Source: Polytrichum commune
Taxonomy: Eukaryota > Streptophyta > Polytrichopsida > Polytrichales > Polytrichaceae
Direction of reading: 5' to 3'
Length of the DNA stretch: 64,000 bases
Assembly: GCA_950295325.1 (NCBI GenBank)
Contig: OX485806.1
Location: forward strand, 15,996,001-16,060,000
Shown piece by piece: positions 1 to 11,916 of the stretch. The notes beneath the pieces are model-generated. The model was not told where the DNA came from, searched no databases, and worked only from the letters and a program-made list of their open reading frames with translations. The translations under genes were made by a program, and so were the position numbers. The first letter of the stretch is position 1, and the number at the start of each line of letters is the position of its first letter.

Positions 1-341
1 TTCGAGCGCTCTCGTTGGTGGAGTTGAGGTTGAACGTGTTCCATTGGCTCCAACGTAAGGGGCAACGTACTTCACGCTCGAGCTTGAGGGCCCGTGACCA
101 TCACGCTTTGAGCGCTCTCGTTGGTGGAGTTGAGCTTGAACTTCTTCCATTGGCTCGAACGTAAGGGGCAACGTACTTCACGCTAGAGCTTGAGGGCCCG
201 TGACCGTCACGCTTCAAGCGCTCTCGTTGGTGGAGTCGAGGTTGAACGTGTTCCATTGGCTCGAACGTAAGGGGCAACGTACTTCACGCTAGAGCTTGAG
301 GGCCCTTGACAATTACGCATCGAGCGCTCTCGTTGGTGGAA
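1..341. repeat. 106-bp tandem array derived from an H1 element end
   Basis: The motif GAGCGCTCTCGTTGGTGGA recurs at 4, 110, 216 (first base changed) and 322, an exact 106-bp period with a few substitutions per unit. About 63 bp of each unit (TACTTCACGCTAGAGCTTGA through the TTGGTGGA block) resembles the left end of the H1 transposon seen at 4166 and 12375. The remaining 43 bp is unique to the array. The array starts before the window. Confidence 0.9.
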
Positions 342-775
342 AAGGAGGGGCCGGTCCAAGTTCGCTTCACACTACGCTTGAGGGACCAACGGGTATGTGA
401 ATGGCAAGATGGATGTAAAGTCTACATGGATTCCTACGTGGCATCGAATGGATCGTGTTTCATGATCACTTGGCCTACTTTCAAAACCCACCTCTTGGAG
501 GTAGGCCTAACACAAAAATTGGGAGATTGAGGCACTCTGAACGCTCACAACTGTTGGTTTATTCGATCTTCTCATGTGTGAGGACCCACGTGAATGGAAA
601 TTCTTTGGAATAGCAATTGGTTGAGGGCCTGGTTACGTATGATTTCACACTACATTTGAGGGTCCGTGACCGTACTACGTGATTTTGGAGGTGTGTTGGG
701 ACGGCTTTAGGACACTTTCTTTTGGGCTCTCACAATTTCATGGTCACGGCTCTTGGCTCGCGTGTGAAGTGGTCC
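322..775 (+). mobile_element. H1 TIR element, copy with multiplied left end
   Basis: H1 is the commonest repeat here, about 500 bp when complete, with 20-bp ends AGGGCCACTTCACACACGAG and the reverse complement. Landmarks in order are an AAGGCGGAGCCGGTCC-type block, CTACATGGATTCCTACATGG, GGAGGTAGGCCTAACAC, and CACGGCTCTTGGCTCGTGTG. This copy merges at its left with the 106-bp array and ends in a degraded right terminus near 775. No transposase is encoded, so it is a non-autonomous element. The short frames across it (for example 306-530) recur in other copies and are not genes. Confidence 0.8.
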
Positions 776-778
776 TTG

Positions 779-826
779 AAAGGTAACGTACTTCGCGCTA
801 GAGCTTGAGGGCCCACGACCATTGAA
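779..826 (+). repeat. Stray 106-bp-array unit fragment right of H1
   Basis: AGGTAACGTACTTCGCGCTA and the following bases match the array unit of 1-341. Array-type sequence therefore lies on both sides of this H1 copy, which suggests that the element and the array were amplified together. Confidence 0.7.
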
Positions 827-840
827 ATCTAAAACATGTC

Positions 841-1228
841 AAGGCCGGTTCACATGGGGTCCCAAGTCCAACTCATGTCAACATGTCCCAACATGGAGGC
901 AAAGTCCCAACTTTTGAGCCTCGAGAAACCATTAAAACATGGTCAATTGTCATTAAGGTTGGATCTTCACTATTGTATGCAAATTCGGGGGACTTGTGTT
1001 GAGAGTTGGTTCCAGCTTTATGCTTGACCCAACTCTCAACATGTATCCCAAGCCTCACCTCTAAAAAATGTTGCCATGTAGGCATTCATGTCATACTTGG
1101 GACTTAGGGCTTGGGATCCTATGTGAAGTGGTAAATCCCAACTTCCATGCTCTCAACGGTTAAGATTGCACAAATTGAACTTAAGTGACTTGGGATTTAG
1201 GACTTGGGACCCTAATGTGAATTGGCCC
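841..1228 (+). mobile_element. H2 TIR element
   Basis: The left end GGCCGGTTCACATGGGGTCC mirrors the right end at about 1205-1228 (GGGACCCTAATGTGAATTGG then CCC), followed by TTA. Inside is a repeated TCCCAAGTCC-type motif. Related copies lie at 17273-17634 and 35102-36875. It is about 390 bp and non-coding. Confidence 0.8.
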
Positions 1229-1417
1229 TTATTGGTTCAAAAGGTCGAGACCTTACCACTTTATTGGTTCTACCTTGAGCATAGTTATTGGTTTTTTTTT
1301 TTTTTTTTTCGCCCATAAGTGTGTCATGAATGAATGTATGCATAGGAATTTGAAAACTAGACTTCAATGTGGATGAAACTAAGTTAACTAGAGAAAAATA
1401 GAATTTCATGTAAGAAA

Positions 1418-1840
1418 CTACATTAATTATTGCATTTTAACGAGGGTGGGTAATGGTGATGTTAAATTTCTTTATGCTATGAATTTAGTGTCACCATAAG
1501 ATGTAGGGTTTCAGGAGCCCAAAGTGCCAAAAAATTTCAATGTAAGCTCCACTCTTCAATTTCTTAGTGTTTGGAGATGCCTCATGAGTGAGTGATATCG
1601 ACTTGCAAAAAAAAAGGAAAAGAAAAAGCCTTTTCGAGCTCATCAAAATAAATTGTGCACTCTACAAACACCTTAGAGAACGCACTAATTTTCTTGGAAA
1701 AATTGTATGGTACATGAGCACGTATATCATCATTTTAGTATCACTCATTAGAAATTCAACCCTCACTACTTTTGAGATTTGGAAAAATAGTGTGTGTTTC
1801 AAGAACTAGCACCACACTCACTAAATGGGAGAATCAATGC
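1418..1840. mobile_element. MITE of the CTACACTAAT family, degraded
   Basis: It shares the block TTAAATTTCTTTATGCTATG, a TTTGGAAAAATAGTGTGTGT-type stretch and a CACCACACTCACTAA end with the better copy at 37608-38196. The termini are eroded. No coding capacity is evident. Confidence 0.6.
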
Positions 1841-2609
1841 AGGTAGAGTTATCTAAAACCTAATAAGTTTACTCCCACTCTTAAGATAAGGCATGGGGGA
1901 GCTTACTGGACAAAGGTTACAACGATCACATGGACAAAAGCATCATTTTGCATGCACAAAATGGTATTTAAATCTTCCTTTGTTGTAGACTTAGGCACGA
2001 ATTAGTGGTTGTGGACCAATGCTTTGTCCACATGATCCTTGTAGTGAAATCACAAGCTATATTTATTACTTGTAAACTACCAAGCTACAATGTACATTTT
2101 CATGCTCCTCAACATACCAGAATGTAACAACCTTCAACCAATCATCAATTCATCCAATGAGCAAAGCCTTGCATGTGTAGCATCTTGTTTTACACTAAGA
2201 TAGATAGGTCTTAAATGATTACTTGCTCGACTAACCCACCTCTCCTAGGATACGAAACATGTGAACAATACAAGACAACTAGCATATCCGCATCAAGGCC
2301 ACAATTGCTATCCTTGTACTTTGGGGAGCTCTTATCAATATCTTATTCACCATCAAAGTGAATGCTTGTGTGTTGATCCAACGATCATCTCTCTCTCACT
2401 CTCTTCGATATGGTGACTATAAAGCCTAGAATGGTTATATATTTGGAGCACATAGTCCAATCCCTTTTTAACATGCGACCTTTTGGTATCAATTCTAAAA
2501 GGCACATCGAACCACATACCACTCAAATATAAGTATCCTAATAAGAAATGTAATCGAATAAGGGTTGTGTTCCTTAGATCTCGAGGGACCTAAGCGACCC
2601 GAGAAAGTT
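1841..2609. other. Non-coding; contains a fragment of a dispersed repeat
   Basis: No gene is recognisable. About 2440-2560 (CACATAGTCCAATCCC through CACATACCACTCAAATATAA) is a diverged relative of the repeats at 10141-10320 and 15929-16115. Confidence 0.5.
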
Positions 2610-2905
2610 TGAACAAATGAACGAACTTACATGGACTCCAACATGGCATGCAATGGGTTAGATATCTATTCATGCTCTATCAAATTTTGCGTTAAATCTA
2701 ATCCACCTCAAAGGGGTGCGTCTACAAAATTGGGAGACCATGACACTTTAAATTCTCACAACCTTTGATAAATGATATCCTATTGTGAACATGGTCCACA
2801 TGACTAGGATGATAATGAAGTAGCATTCAAATGTGACCATGGTTGTTGCATATGTTTTTAAACTACAAATTCATGATCATGGCCCTTGGTCATATTGGAA
2901 AGCAA
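2610..2905 (+). mobile_element. Badly degraded H1 copy
   Basis: ACATGGACTCCAACATGGCA, GGGAGACCATGACACTT and CATGATCATGGCCCTTGGTC align in order with the H1 landmarks, but both TIRs are lost. This is the oldest-looking H1 copy in the window. Confidence 0.55.
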
Positions 2906-3398
2906 CCCCAAGGTAAGTGTGCCTTAGAGCACCTCCACCCGGTAATACCCACATGGTACTATAAGTGCCAAGGTGGAGGGTTCCTTGCAAGACAAATGAG
3001 GAGCATGGCACAAAGATGACCACTACAACCATGCTATTCAAAAGTGCATAATTTTTCAAATATAATATAAAATATGCTTAAAGTAAAACTATATGTCATA
3101 GAGTTGACCCTAGTTCATCATGACAAGCTCATAAACAACACATGATAAAGGATAAATAATCTTTTATGAAGATTTTGCGTGAGTGTCAAAGGCTTCCATC
3201 AATAGAGGAACTTGTTGTCCTCCTATTCAATTACATGACATTGGTTTCTATGGCTTTTTCCCTCCAAATTAAGTGTGAAAGGCTTGCAACGGTGCTTTAG
3301 AATTTAGTTTTGACTAAACATTTTGGAGTTAATGTCCTCAGTGGTGAGTCAGGATGGAGAAACTCTTATTGTGATATGGTGAGGACATCCTCTTGGAA

Positions 3399-3469
3399 GT
3401 ATATATCTATATAGATATATGTGTGTGTGTGTATGTACATAAACATATATCAAACATATATATATATAC
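3399..3469. repeat. TA/TG microsatellite
   Basis: Imperfect alternating TATA, TGTG and CATATA tracts. The short frame across it has no biological meaning. Confidence 0.85.
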
Positions 3470-3593
3470 CTCCGTATTGTGTGACATTGTGAGCATATTT
3501 TTACGATACAAATGTTTTTTCATACTTATGTATCTTTGTTTTGTATACAAAATACCATTCCACATTGAAATAGACTACTTTCTTGAAAAATCT

Positions 3594-3632
3594 CGGTAGT
3601 ATGACATTTAAAGCCAAAGTATCATACTACCG
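3594..3632. repeat. Small perfect hairpin
   Basis: CGGTAGTATGA is followed 17 bp later by its reverse complement TCATACTACCG. It may be a terminal remnant of a MITE. Confidence 0.6.
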
Positions 3633-3639
3633 AAAATAT

Positions 3640-4165
3640 GACACTTCCTTACGCAACCAGATATGTCTTGATCGATGAAGAGGGAGAAGAACAGTAACCC
3701 TAAAACCCAACAAATAAAGAAATAAAATAGGAAAGATGATTACGTATCGTACATGATCTCTTGCCGGCTATATTAGGAATGTCTCAAATCATGATCTTGA
3801 ATGTAGAAATTGGCAACGTTCGATAATATCTCGGTTGTTCCGAGCTCAAAGAAGGCAAGGTTGGTGTGGTGTGTAGGAGTGTCATCATCGGTGTCTCTTA
3901 TCTACAAACTTATTAGAAGCTAGAAGATATGTGCTTATTGAACAAGAATGTAGGAAAATATCTCGATATCCACCAACTCAAGCTCAAATTCCCCCGTATA
4001 TACTTCCACACATACACACACACGTCATATGGTCTAAGCACGGTAACCAAAACATTCAAACTTCATGTTTCCAAAGGATCAAACATTATTCCATATTATC
4101 ATTTGCCACTCACATATTCCCCACTCCCCCCTTTCAATTTTTTCACAAATCTTTCCCCGATCGAG
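3640..4165. other. No gene or named repeat seen
   Basis: AT-rich spacer. Overlapping frames at 3929-4284 run into the H1 element at their 3' ends and have no recognisable protein family. Confidence 0.5.
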
Positions 4166-4678
4166 AGCCCCTTCACATACACACGAGACTGAGAGCCCGT
4201 GACCATTACACTTCATTCAAGCACTCTCATTGGTGGAAAGGCGGAGCCAGTTGGTCCAAGTTCACTACTTCACACTACGCTTGAGGGACCAATAGAGTAT
4301 GTGAATGTAGCAAGATGGATGTAAAGTCCACATGGATTCCTACATGGCATCAAATGGATCATGTTTCATGGTCACTTGGACTATTCTCAAAAACCACCAC
4401 TTGGCGGTAGGCCTAACACGAAACCGGGAGACCATGCACTTTGAACGCTCACAACCGTTGGTTTATTCTATTTTATCGTGTGTGAAGACCCGCGTGAATA
4501 GAAATTCATTGAAATAGCATTGGGTTGAGGGCCCGGTCACATATGACTTCACACTACGGTTAGGGTCCGTGACCGCATTAGATGATGTTGAAGGTGTGGT
4601 GAAACGGCCTTTGGACACTTTCTCTTGGGCTCTCACAATTTCATGGTCACGGCTCGTGGCTCGTGTGTGAAGTGGCCC
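4166..4678 (+). mobile_element. H1 TIR element
   Basis: Near full-length copy. The left end is imperfect (CCCCTTCACATACACACGAG) and the right end CTCGTGTGTGAAGTGGCCC is followed by TAA. All internal H1 landmarks are present in order. Non-autonomous. Confidence 0.85.
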
Positions 4679-4681
4679 TAA

Positions 4682-4960
4682 GAACAGGCAGAAAAGCAAC
4701 TGCTAGTCACAGATGAACCGGTTGAAGTTTAAGGCTTCAGAACGGTTACCCATCATTTTGCGAGTTATTTATAGAATATACCTTGAATTAATAAAAATAA
4801 GTAACCGAAAAGACCACAACATGTAAGCAGTTGGACTGGGAGCTTGGGAAACACACACGCGGATCTTGACCGATTATGCCCAAAAATCTCCCCAGACAGT
4901 GTCAGAGAGTGAGACCGGGCCCCCAGTATTTTTATAACAGGCACTCCCTAGTACTAATAA
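4682..4960. repeat. Dispersed repeat shared with 60035-60215
   Basis: The shared blocks are TTTATAGA plus ATACCTTGAATT-like sequence, AACATGTA(A/G)CNGTNGGACT, and GGATCTTGACCGATTATGCC followed by CAAAAATCTC. Its class is unknown. Confidence 0.6.
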
Positions 4961-5145
4961 CTTGAAAGGAATCCAATATGATACCCAATCTTTTAGAGAT
5001 TAGATTGCCCTGCAGAGACTTGCAAGGCTCCAAGTGACTGCAGATGTTCAATGATGAATTGGCCATTAAGTGAAAGTGAACAAATATATAAACATATAAA
5101 AATATGTATCATTTAGTTGGGACCATCGTCTTCAAGAGAGTTAAG

Positions 5146-5302
5146 CATCATTTTTCATATCCATAACAATGTTACGTGGGACTGACTATATTCTATGGAA
5201 TATTCCCGGATGTTTTCCACATCTAGACCTGATGTGAAGAATATTCCGTGGAATATTGACAGTCCCATGTAGCACTATTATGGATCTGAATAATGTTATG
5301 AG
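5146..5302. mobile_element. About 155-bp MITE, near-palindromic
   Basis: The left arm (TTTCATATCCATAACAATGT, then GGGACTG and ATTCTATGGAATATTC) pairs with the right arm (GAATATTCCGTGGAATATT, CAGTCCCAT, ATTATGGATCTGAATAATGT). The arms are about 70 bp with a very short loop. A second copy at 5946-6186 carries a Stowaway insertion. Confidence 0.7.
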
Positions 5303-5356
5303 TTCCAACTGACGTAGGGTTAGTAATAGTATGTGCACTTTTCTAAGTTTGAACAA

Positions 5357-5854
5357 GGGCCACTTCACACACGAGCCAAGAGCCGTGACCATGAAATTGT
5401 GAGAGCCCAAGAGAAAGTGTCCAAAGGCTGTCCCAACCCACCTCCAAGATCATGTAGTGTGGTCACGGACCCTCAAGTGTAGTGTGAAGTCATATGTGAC
5501 CCGACCCTCATCGAAATGCTATTCCAATGAATCTCTAGTCACGCGGGCCCTCACACATGATAAAATAGAATAAACCAACAGTTGTGAGTGTTCGGAGTGT
5601 CGTGGTCTCATGGTTTCGTGTTATGCCTGCCTTCAAGAGGTGGTTTTTGAAAGTAGTCCAAGTCACCATGACACGTGATCCATACAATGCCATGTAGGAA
5701 TCCATGTAGACTTTACATCCATCTTTCGTTCACATACTCCGTTGGTCCCTCAAGCGTAGTGTGGATCGTACTTGGACCGGCTCCGCCTTTTCCACTAATG
5801 AGAGTGCTTGAAGTGAAATGGTCACGGGCACTCAGTCTCATGTGTGAAGTGGCC
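5357..5854 (-). mobile_element. H1 TIR element, reverse orientation
   Basis: Starts GGGCCACTTCACACACGAG and ends with an eroded TCATGTGTGAAGTGGCC. Length is 498 bp. The flanks are CAA and TGA, so the 3-bp duplication is no longer intact. Confidence 0.85.
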
Positions 5855-5945
5855 TGAAGTTCCTTTGGTAAGGTAGTGTTGATTGTGCATAGTTAAGTGG
5901 AAGCTCGGCCTTCCCAAGTATTGACTAGTAATCCACTTGCTCTGG

Positions 5946-6186
5946 ATGCATAACATTATTCATATCCATCACAATGTTGTACTCCCTCCGTCCCAAAGTT
6001 ATTGTCCTACTCCCCGGAGTTTAATATCCCAAAATGTTTGTCAGACAAAATATTTTAGGATATTAAACTTCAAGGAGTAGGACAGTAATTTTGGGACGGA
6101 GGGAGTATAGGACTAACACTATTCTACATAATATTTCCCACATTCTATAGAATATCGTGATGGATATGAGTAATGTTGTGTGTGCT
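5946..6186. mobile_element. Second copy of the 5146-5302 MITE, interrupted
   Basis: The left arm ATTATTCATATCCATCACAA and the right arm TTGTGATGG-type sequence (CGTGATGGATATGAGTAATG at the end) match 5146-5302. The Stowaway at 5982-6105 splits the left arm. Confidence 0.65.
5982..6105. mobile_element. Stowaway MITE (Tc1/mariner superfamily)
   Basis: The ends are CTCCCTCCGTCCCAAA and TTTGGGACGGAGGGAG, the classic Stowaway terminus, flanked on both sides by the target dinucleotide TA. It is 124 bp, internally almost self-complementary, and nested in another MITE. Confidence 0.93.
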
Positions 6187-6189
6187 TGG

Positions 6190-8681
6190 TGGGAGGTTTT
6201 ATTGCTTTCTAAAGATTGAGTTTCATAGGCTTCCTTATTGTGCCATGCCGCCTTCCAATTAGGGAGTCCCAAATTTCCCAATTAACGACAAGGTGGTATT
6301 TATGGCTAATCAATGTGGCAACACATTATATTGGCGCTATGTAACCCACCACCACATGGCCTATTGCACCGAGAGGATTTATTAGCAAATTTTCAAGAAA
6401 GCCGACATGGTGACAATCATTGGAGTATTGAAGCCACATATGGATGATATCACATAATTCATCTAAAAATGGACATATCCATTCATGATATCACGTCCAA
6501 ATATTTTATTTTTACTTTTAAATTTTTCATTTGGCCTTTTGGGGTCAAAGAAATAGGGTTGCGTATTAGTTTACTTTTTAATGTTTGGGGTATAGATTGA
6601 ACACAACATTGTTAAGTTTCATGATCTCTCGCCCTTTCTAATGAAAAAGATATGTCATGTTCCGTGGGGATCTTGCCACCAACACTATGAATTAGGTTGT
6701 CAATTTTGAGAATCACAATGTCTTTGTTTCTAGCCTTTGGCCGTATTATTCTCTTGCCTAGTGCGAGGGAGCACGAGGCTTAGGAACGTTATGAAAGGAC
6801 TTCAACTGCAAAAGCTTAACCACATGACACGATCCCAAGGTAACAACAAATGAAGCCCACGGGAATTGCAATAACTGTACTCATAACCAACCTAGATTTC
6901 TAGGCTTGCCTCCACATATTTCTCCTATACAAATTCAAGTTCCTAACACCGCACCTCTCACACATTCAACATAAAAACCCAACCCCCCTAAGGTATGTAT
7001 ACCCAAAACCAACACCCTATATGTCTTTTAATATAGGTACATGCTGATTATGTGGATGTACACCACTCGAACATTTGAAATAGGTGTTTGTTTTAGGTCA
7101 CCCACATATGAAACTATAAACCCTTACAACTTTTGCATGTAATATCCAAATGGTAGGTTTTTCAGTATGTTGGAATCCTCTTGATATTTCGAAAATGAAA
7201 ATCACATAGATCTTATCAATCTAATAGAAGAAAATGCTCAATGCTTATTATGTTGGGTTTAGATGTGTCTACCTTATATATTTGTGGTTGTTTTGTCTCA
7301 AAGGACTTGTTATAGAGTAATTTGAAGATACTATGGAGTGTCAAATGAAGTTTGCAAAATTACATACATGTTGCATATTATCTCAAGGTTTTATGTTGAA
7401 TGATAGGGATTTACGATTGCACGCAACTCTGACTTCTCACCATCTAAGGGCTCGGCCGCACATAGTGGCTCCAAGCTAGAAACTGTCAAGTAATTTGCAT
7501 CGTGGATCTCGGCTTGGGCTAGTAGCGCCGGTCACGGGATGGCAAGCAATGGCAGGCTACATGTTGCACCTGCATGGTCTCGGAACGGAGGCATCAACAA
7601 TTCTCATCCACAACCTCCCTTTATTTTGTATGCACCCAACCAAACTCTCATCCAACAGTGCCAACATGGCAGTCCGCCTTGACCTTTCAACAACTTTGTT
7701 ATTCAAGTGTTATTTTATGACCCCTTCATCCATGATGAATGAGTTTACAAACATAGACACCACAAACCCCGAGCCCTCCAACCCGGAGGCCGGTGGCCCT
7801 AAAAACTACGAAACAATCCGTGTATATATATTCCTCCCCCGTTCCTTTGACATCCCGGGGTTATATCATCCCTCGTTTCGAGTGTCGGATTCCATGAAAC
7901 AACAATCAACGCACAATAAGAGGTTGGGGGGGGGGTCATTGACAAGGTTGAATTTGTAGTGGTAAGTAGAGGAGTCACACTAATTTCGAGTACATGAATT
8001 GGGTGGGTTGGTCGGGGGGTCTTTACGGGGGAAGAGAGAAGGGAGAAAGGCAAGGAATCATGGGCCTTTGTTTCATGCCCATAATAAGAGCCCTTTGACA
8101 AGTGAAATGTTCTCGGTTGGAGTTAACGGGTGAGTATAAACCCATCACTTTTATATGTGCTGAGTGTATATGCTATTATTAGATGAATAGACAATTTTGT
8201 TTGTTTGTTTGTTTATTCATTAGCGATTGGAAGGGGATTCCAAAGCACCAAAGCATGCATTGTTTCAAAGTTGTATGAAACAAGTGTAAATGCATCCATA
8301 AATTAACTGGTAGAAGATTCAAAACCAACAACATGGAAGCCTCATGTAAAAAGTAGCGGATGCTCTCAAAATTGGTATGTGCTTAGGCCTTTTCACACAC
8401 ATGACGAAGGGTCGTGAGAATTTGTGATTTTAGATTTCTCAAGGTCATGGTTGATGGTCTAAAGACCATGGCTAAGATCAATCTACATCATTTTCAAAAA
8501 GCCTTGGTTACGGGACATGGTGTAAAGTGGAGTTAGATCGGGACGTAGTGTTGTCTTTATTATTTAAAAAACGATCATAGTTTTAAACATAAGAAATGTC
8601 ACGCTTAGATGGATTCGATAACATAAATTACTTAAGTAGATTGTGTTCTTCTAACACGGTCACCTTGCTTTTCATTGAATC
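6190..8681. other. Gene-poor stretch, no supported gene
   Basis: The longest frame (7495-7959, 154 codons) has no recognisable domain and ends beside a 10-base G run. CCCCTTCATCCATGATGAAT near 7723 recurs near 32968 and, diverged, near 61183, so part of this region is dispersed repeat. The rest shows no structure I can name. Confidence 0.5.
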
Positions 8682-8807
8682 CAGGGCCGTTGCCAACATT
8701 GATTTTAGGGTAGGCGTTCTTGGGAAATCAAATTTTATCCATTGCATATTTTTTCAGAAAAAAATGTCATTTTCTGTATATGGCCTAGGCTTTTAGGCAC
8801 GACCCTG
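8682..8807. mobile_element. Short hAT-like MITE
   Basis: The ends CAGGGCCGTTGCC and GGCACGACCCTG resemble the CAGGGNCG termini of hAT elements. The flanking octamers ATTGAATC and TTTGATAC match at 5 of 8 positions, as an eroded 8-bp duplication might. It is 126 bp and non-coding. Confidence 0.55.
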
Positions 8808-10604
8808 TTTGATACAACATACTAAGATTCTCTTGTTGCAAAATATGGGTGACCACCAATAATATCCATTTATGAACATTTAGGATTCCATGTCACTTTC
8901 TCATCCATTTTCTAACATGCTCACCCATGATCGCTTCTAATATAGATGGCTTTGTGTAATACACAATGGAGGTTGGCACTCAATTCTCAAGCAACGAGGC
9001 ATTTTGATACATGGTGGTCATTGTCATGGATCACTGCACTAGGTATTGGTTTTAACGTCACATGGTATGTTCTATCAATGTGGCAACTTTTCTAGTGCCA
9101 TTACTTATGAATAAGCTTACCATTATTGTCATGGATATTGAAATCCATGCCATTTATTGAACTAGGGTTTATTTATTTATAAATACAAATTTCTCTACAT
9201 CCGAAAAACTACGTAATGAAATATTGTCACGAATGAATGAAATGAAAATTGGATGAGAAATCACGTAGTAATGACAATAATTGCAACATCGTAGATCTAC
9301 GATGCTCCTTTTTAACTCCTTTTTAAATGAAGAATGGTAAATGAACGCTACGTTTACATTTAGTGTTGGTAGCACTACACATGCATTTTACAATATGTAT
9401 TCAACAAGACACGACGTAGAGTTGGTGACATCAAATACAATATTTAGTGTAGCCTATAAAATCCCTTGTATTCAAGACTTTTGGTGTTGATGCATGTTGG
9501 CACCATCCATGGCCTTGTAGACCGGGAGGGAAGAAAGGAAGGAAGGAAAGAAGGAGGGAGGGAATCGGGGCCTTTTTTTTTTTTGTTTTCATGGCCCCCG
9601 TATTCATAAATCTCTAGGCCATTTGACGAGTCAAAATGTGCGTGAGCCGGAACAAGTCCGGCCGCACGACGACATGGCAAGATGGGCCTATATATAGAAT
9701 AAGTGAGGGTTTCGACAACTTGTTGCACACAAACCTAGACCAAGTTCAATGGCAAGCCTTGGAAGTTATGTGGCAACTTGGCAAGGCCCCGGTGGGAAGT
9801 TGCCATGTGGAGGCTAGGAGAGAAGAGAGGATAACTCAAGTCAAACAAATTCTTCGGCCACTTTCTTTGTAATTCCCCCCGGTGGCTTGTTTCCGAGCAC
9901 ACGTTGCGTTGAAACCCACCATCACGTAAGGTATTGTATGTGTGGGTGTTATACATGGGGTTCGTTTTCATGTTCTCCAACTTTCTACCGGTTACATTTA
10001 CACAACAAAACTCGTGTTGCATTAGTTAATCTACGACGAGACGTTTATAAAAAAACCGGATCAGAAATTGGACCTTGTCCAATTCGGTTATGGTTATTGG
10101 AAGTGCATGCTTTATCGATATATGAACATGATACATAAGCCCTCCCAGTTGTGTTCACCGTCAAGTGTAGAGTAGTTATCGAATTTTGAATTCATAGTCC
10201 AGTCCTTTTTAAACATGTGTCTTCATGATGCTTGCTCTTTGGTCCTCACCGTACCACATACCAATCAAATATAGGGGTTTGAGTAAGAAAATGAGCCACT
10301 TATGACCCATCTACCTTAAAATGACATCCACTGAGCTTTCAAAGACCATGCTTTGGAAATTTACTTTGGAGAGAAACTAAAATAAGAATAAGAATGCTTT
10401 GAAACTTAATAATGTCTACATCATCATTTTCCAAATATAACACGTATACACACTAATCACCAATATCAAACCCATTAAATTAAGCGGAAATCAAAATATC
10501 ATAATATGTGAATTTGTTAGACAAATGTTTTGTTCACAAGGTTATGGAATATACTTAAAGACCAATAGTGAGTGGTTTTTCATATTGGTTATCAAACTCA
10601 AATT

Positions 10605-10635
<31 letters not shown>

Positions 10636-11137
10636 AGTATTCAATAATTTGAGTCAATGAATTGATTTTTTTACAATAGAATATTCAATTCAATTCAATG
10701 ATATCATATTAAACATTGTTACACTCTTAGTATTGGAGGTGTGTACTAGTGATGGTTTGCACCTCAACAATAGCAACACCTTGCTTAAATATTGCTATAT
10801 AGAAGTATCAATAAGGGTCCACTATTATTGGAATATTGGTGAAGGGGTGCGAATGGAGGTGTGAAAGGTAGACCACAACATGTGAAGTACCATTGAGATA
10901 TCAAGCCCAAAAGCAAGACTGAAAGTGGTCAAGGAAGGATTGCTCGATCCACAGCTAGCCCACAATCCCCAAGAGCTTGAAACCTTGAACTTCGTAATCG
11001 GCTTCCCCTATATATATATGACGCATTGCATAAGAATTCTAGATTTGGGACGGCATTGAAAGGCTTTATGCCCAAAAGTCAAACGTTGATATTTAAACAA
11101 GCAATAGGTGACGAAAGTGATATACGCATGGAACTAA
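8808..11137. other. Repeat-derived spacer with a (GTT)n microsatellite
   Basis: No gene is supported. 9335-9450 has ATTTAGTGTTGGTAGCACTA and ATATTTAGTGTAG, relics of the CACTA-ended MITE family. 10141-10320 is a dispersed repeat related to 15929-16115. A perfect TTG/GTT run lies at 10606-10635. Several frames of 70-95 codons overlap at 9444-10138 without a recognisable product. Confidence 0.5.
10141..10320 (+). repeat. Dispersed repeat, copy 1
   Basis: It aligns along its length with 15929-16115: both have CATACCAATCAAATATAGGG, GTAAGAAAATGAGCCA-type and ATCTACCTTA-type blocks. 2440-2560 is a more distant copy. Its class is unknown. Confidence 0.7.
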
Positions 11138-11470
11138 GGGCCACTTCACACACACGAGACGGAGGGCCGGTTTACACTATGGACCATGAAGTCGGACTAG
11201 GGCACTGTAGTAAGAGCGTTGATTGGCTGTTGAACTTGTCTCGGGACCACTTCAGTTTACACTAAAGAAAAAATGGCAGAGGGAACATGGAGGTCGAGGT
11301 TCCCGAAATATAATTTTCAAGGCCTAATAAATGCATTGGCATGGTCCACTGGGTTCTGCGGTGACAGAGGCAAAAAAGGTGGGTTGGTAGGAAAAAGGAA
11401 GGGGCCCAGGGCATAGAAGTGACATTCTAATACTTTTTTAATGAAAAATTTTGGGGCCTTTATTATATAC
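11138..11470 (+). mobile_element. H1 terminus abutting a partial H3 element
   Basis: TAA then GGGCCACTTCACACACACGA is an H1 left end that stops after about 26 bp. From 11164, GGGCCGGTTTACACTATGG and ACCATGAAGTCGG begin an H3 element that aligns with 52963-53540 up to about 11470, after which the match is lost. This looks like an H3 insertion into, or recombination with, an H1 end. Confidence 0.65.
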
Positions 11471-11812
11471 AACTTTTCCCACTAGGTAAGGCTCACAAGA
11501 CACACTTTTCAGCATCTATATGATGAAATGAATCTTGAGAAGCGAGTCCACCCTCTATGTGCCTAGATCATATCACAACCCATAAAATATACCATTTCTC
11601 CCAAGCCCTACCCCTTAAACTTGCTCCCACGTGTTTCATCAAACAATGTGGGACATCTCGAACTCAAGAATTTGAGTGCAGATTTGGTTTTTTTGGTCTA
11701 CCAACTGAAGTTTTTGGAATTTGGGGGCTTGTACTATGCCGTTGGAAAGGTCTTGAAAATACCTTTCCCACGGTATATAACACACCCAACACTTTTAGTG
11801 ATTTCAGTTGCA

Positions 11813-11916
11813 AAATGTAAAAGAAAAATCTCTAGTCGTTTAGCAACTGTAGATCAGGTTGGTCAAAAGAACCGCAATGAGAAAACGATTGCGGTTCTTT
11901 TTTCGTATAGTTTGCT
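11813..11916 (-). mobile_element. CACTA-type terminal fragment
   Basis: Reverse-complemented, it matches the CACTA end at 58460: AGTCGTTTAGCAACTGTAGA, GGTTGNTCAAAAGAA and a CG-rich palindrome (CCGCAATGAGAAAACGATTGCGG). It ends at TTTGCTACTA, directly against the MITE at 11917. Confidence 0.55.

Noticed and set aside
306-530. Recurring short frames inside H1 copies (also at 4332, 12501, 29685) as a conserved peptide
   Set aside because: They follow H1 DNA identity, start at different places and are broken in several copies, so they reflect a non-coding element rather than a protein.
7495-7959. 154-codon frame as a gene
   Set aside because: It has no recognisable domain, is biased only weakly, ends beside a G homopolymer and contains a block found in non-coding repeats at 32968 and 61183.
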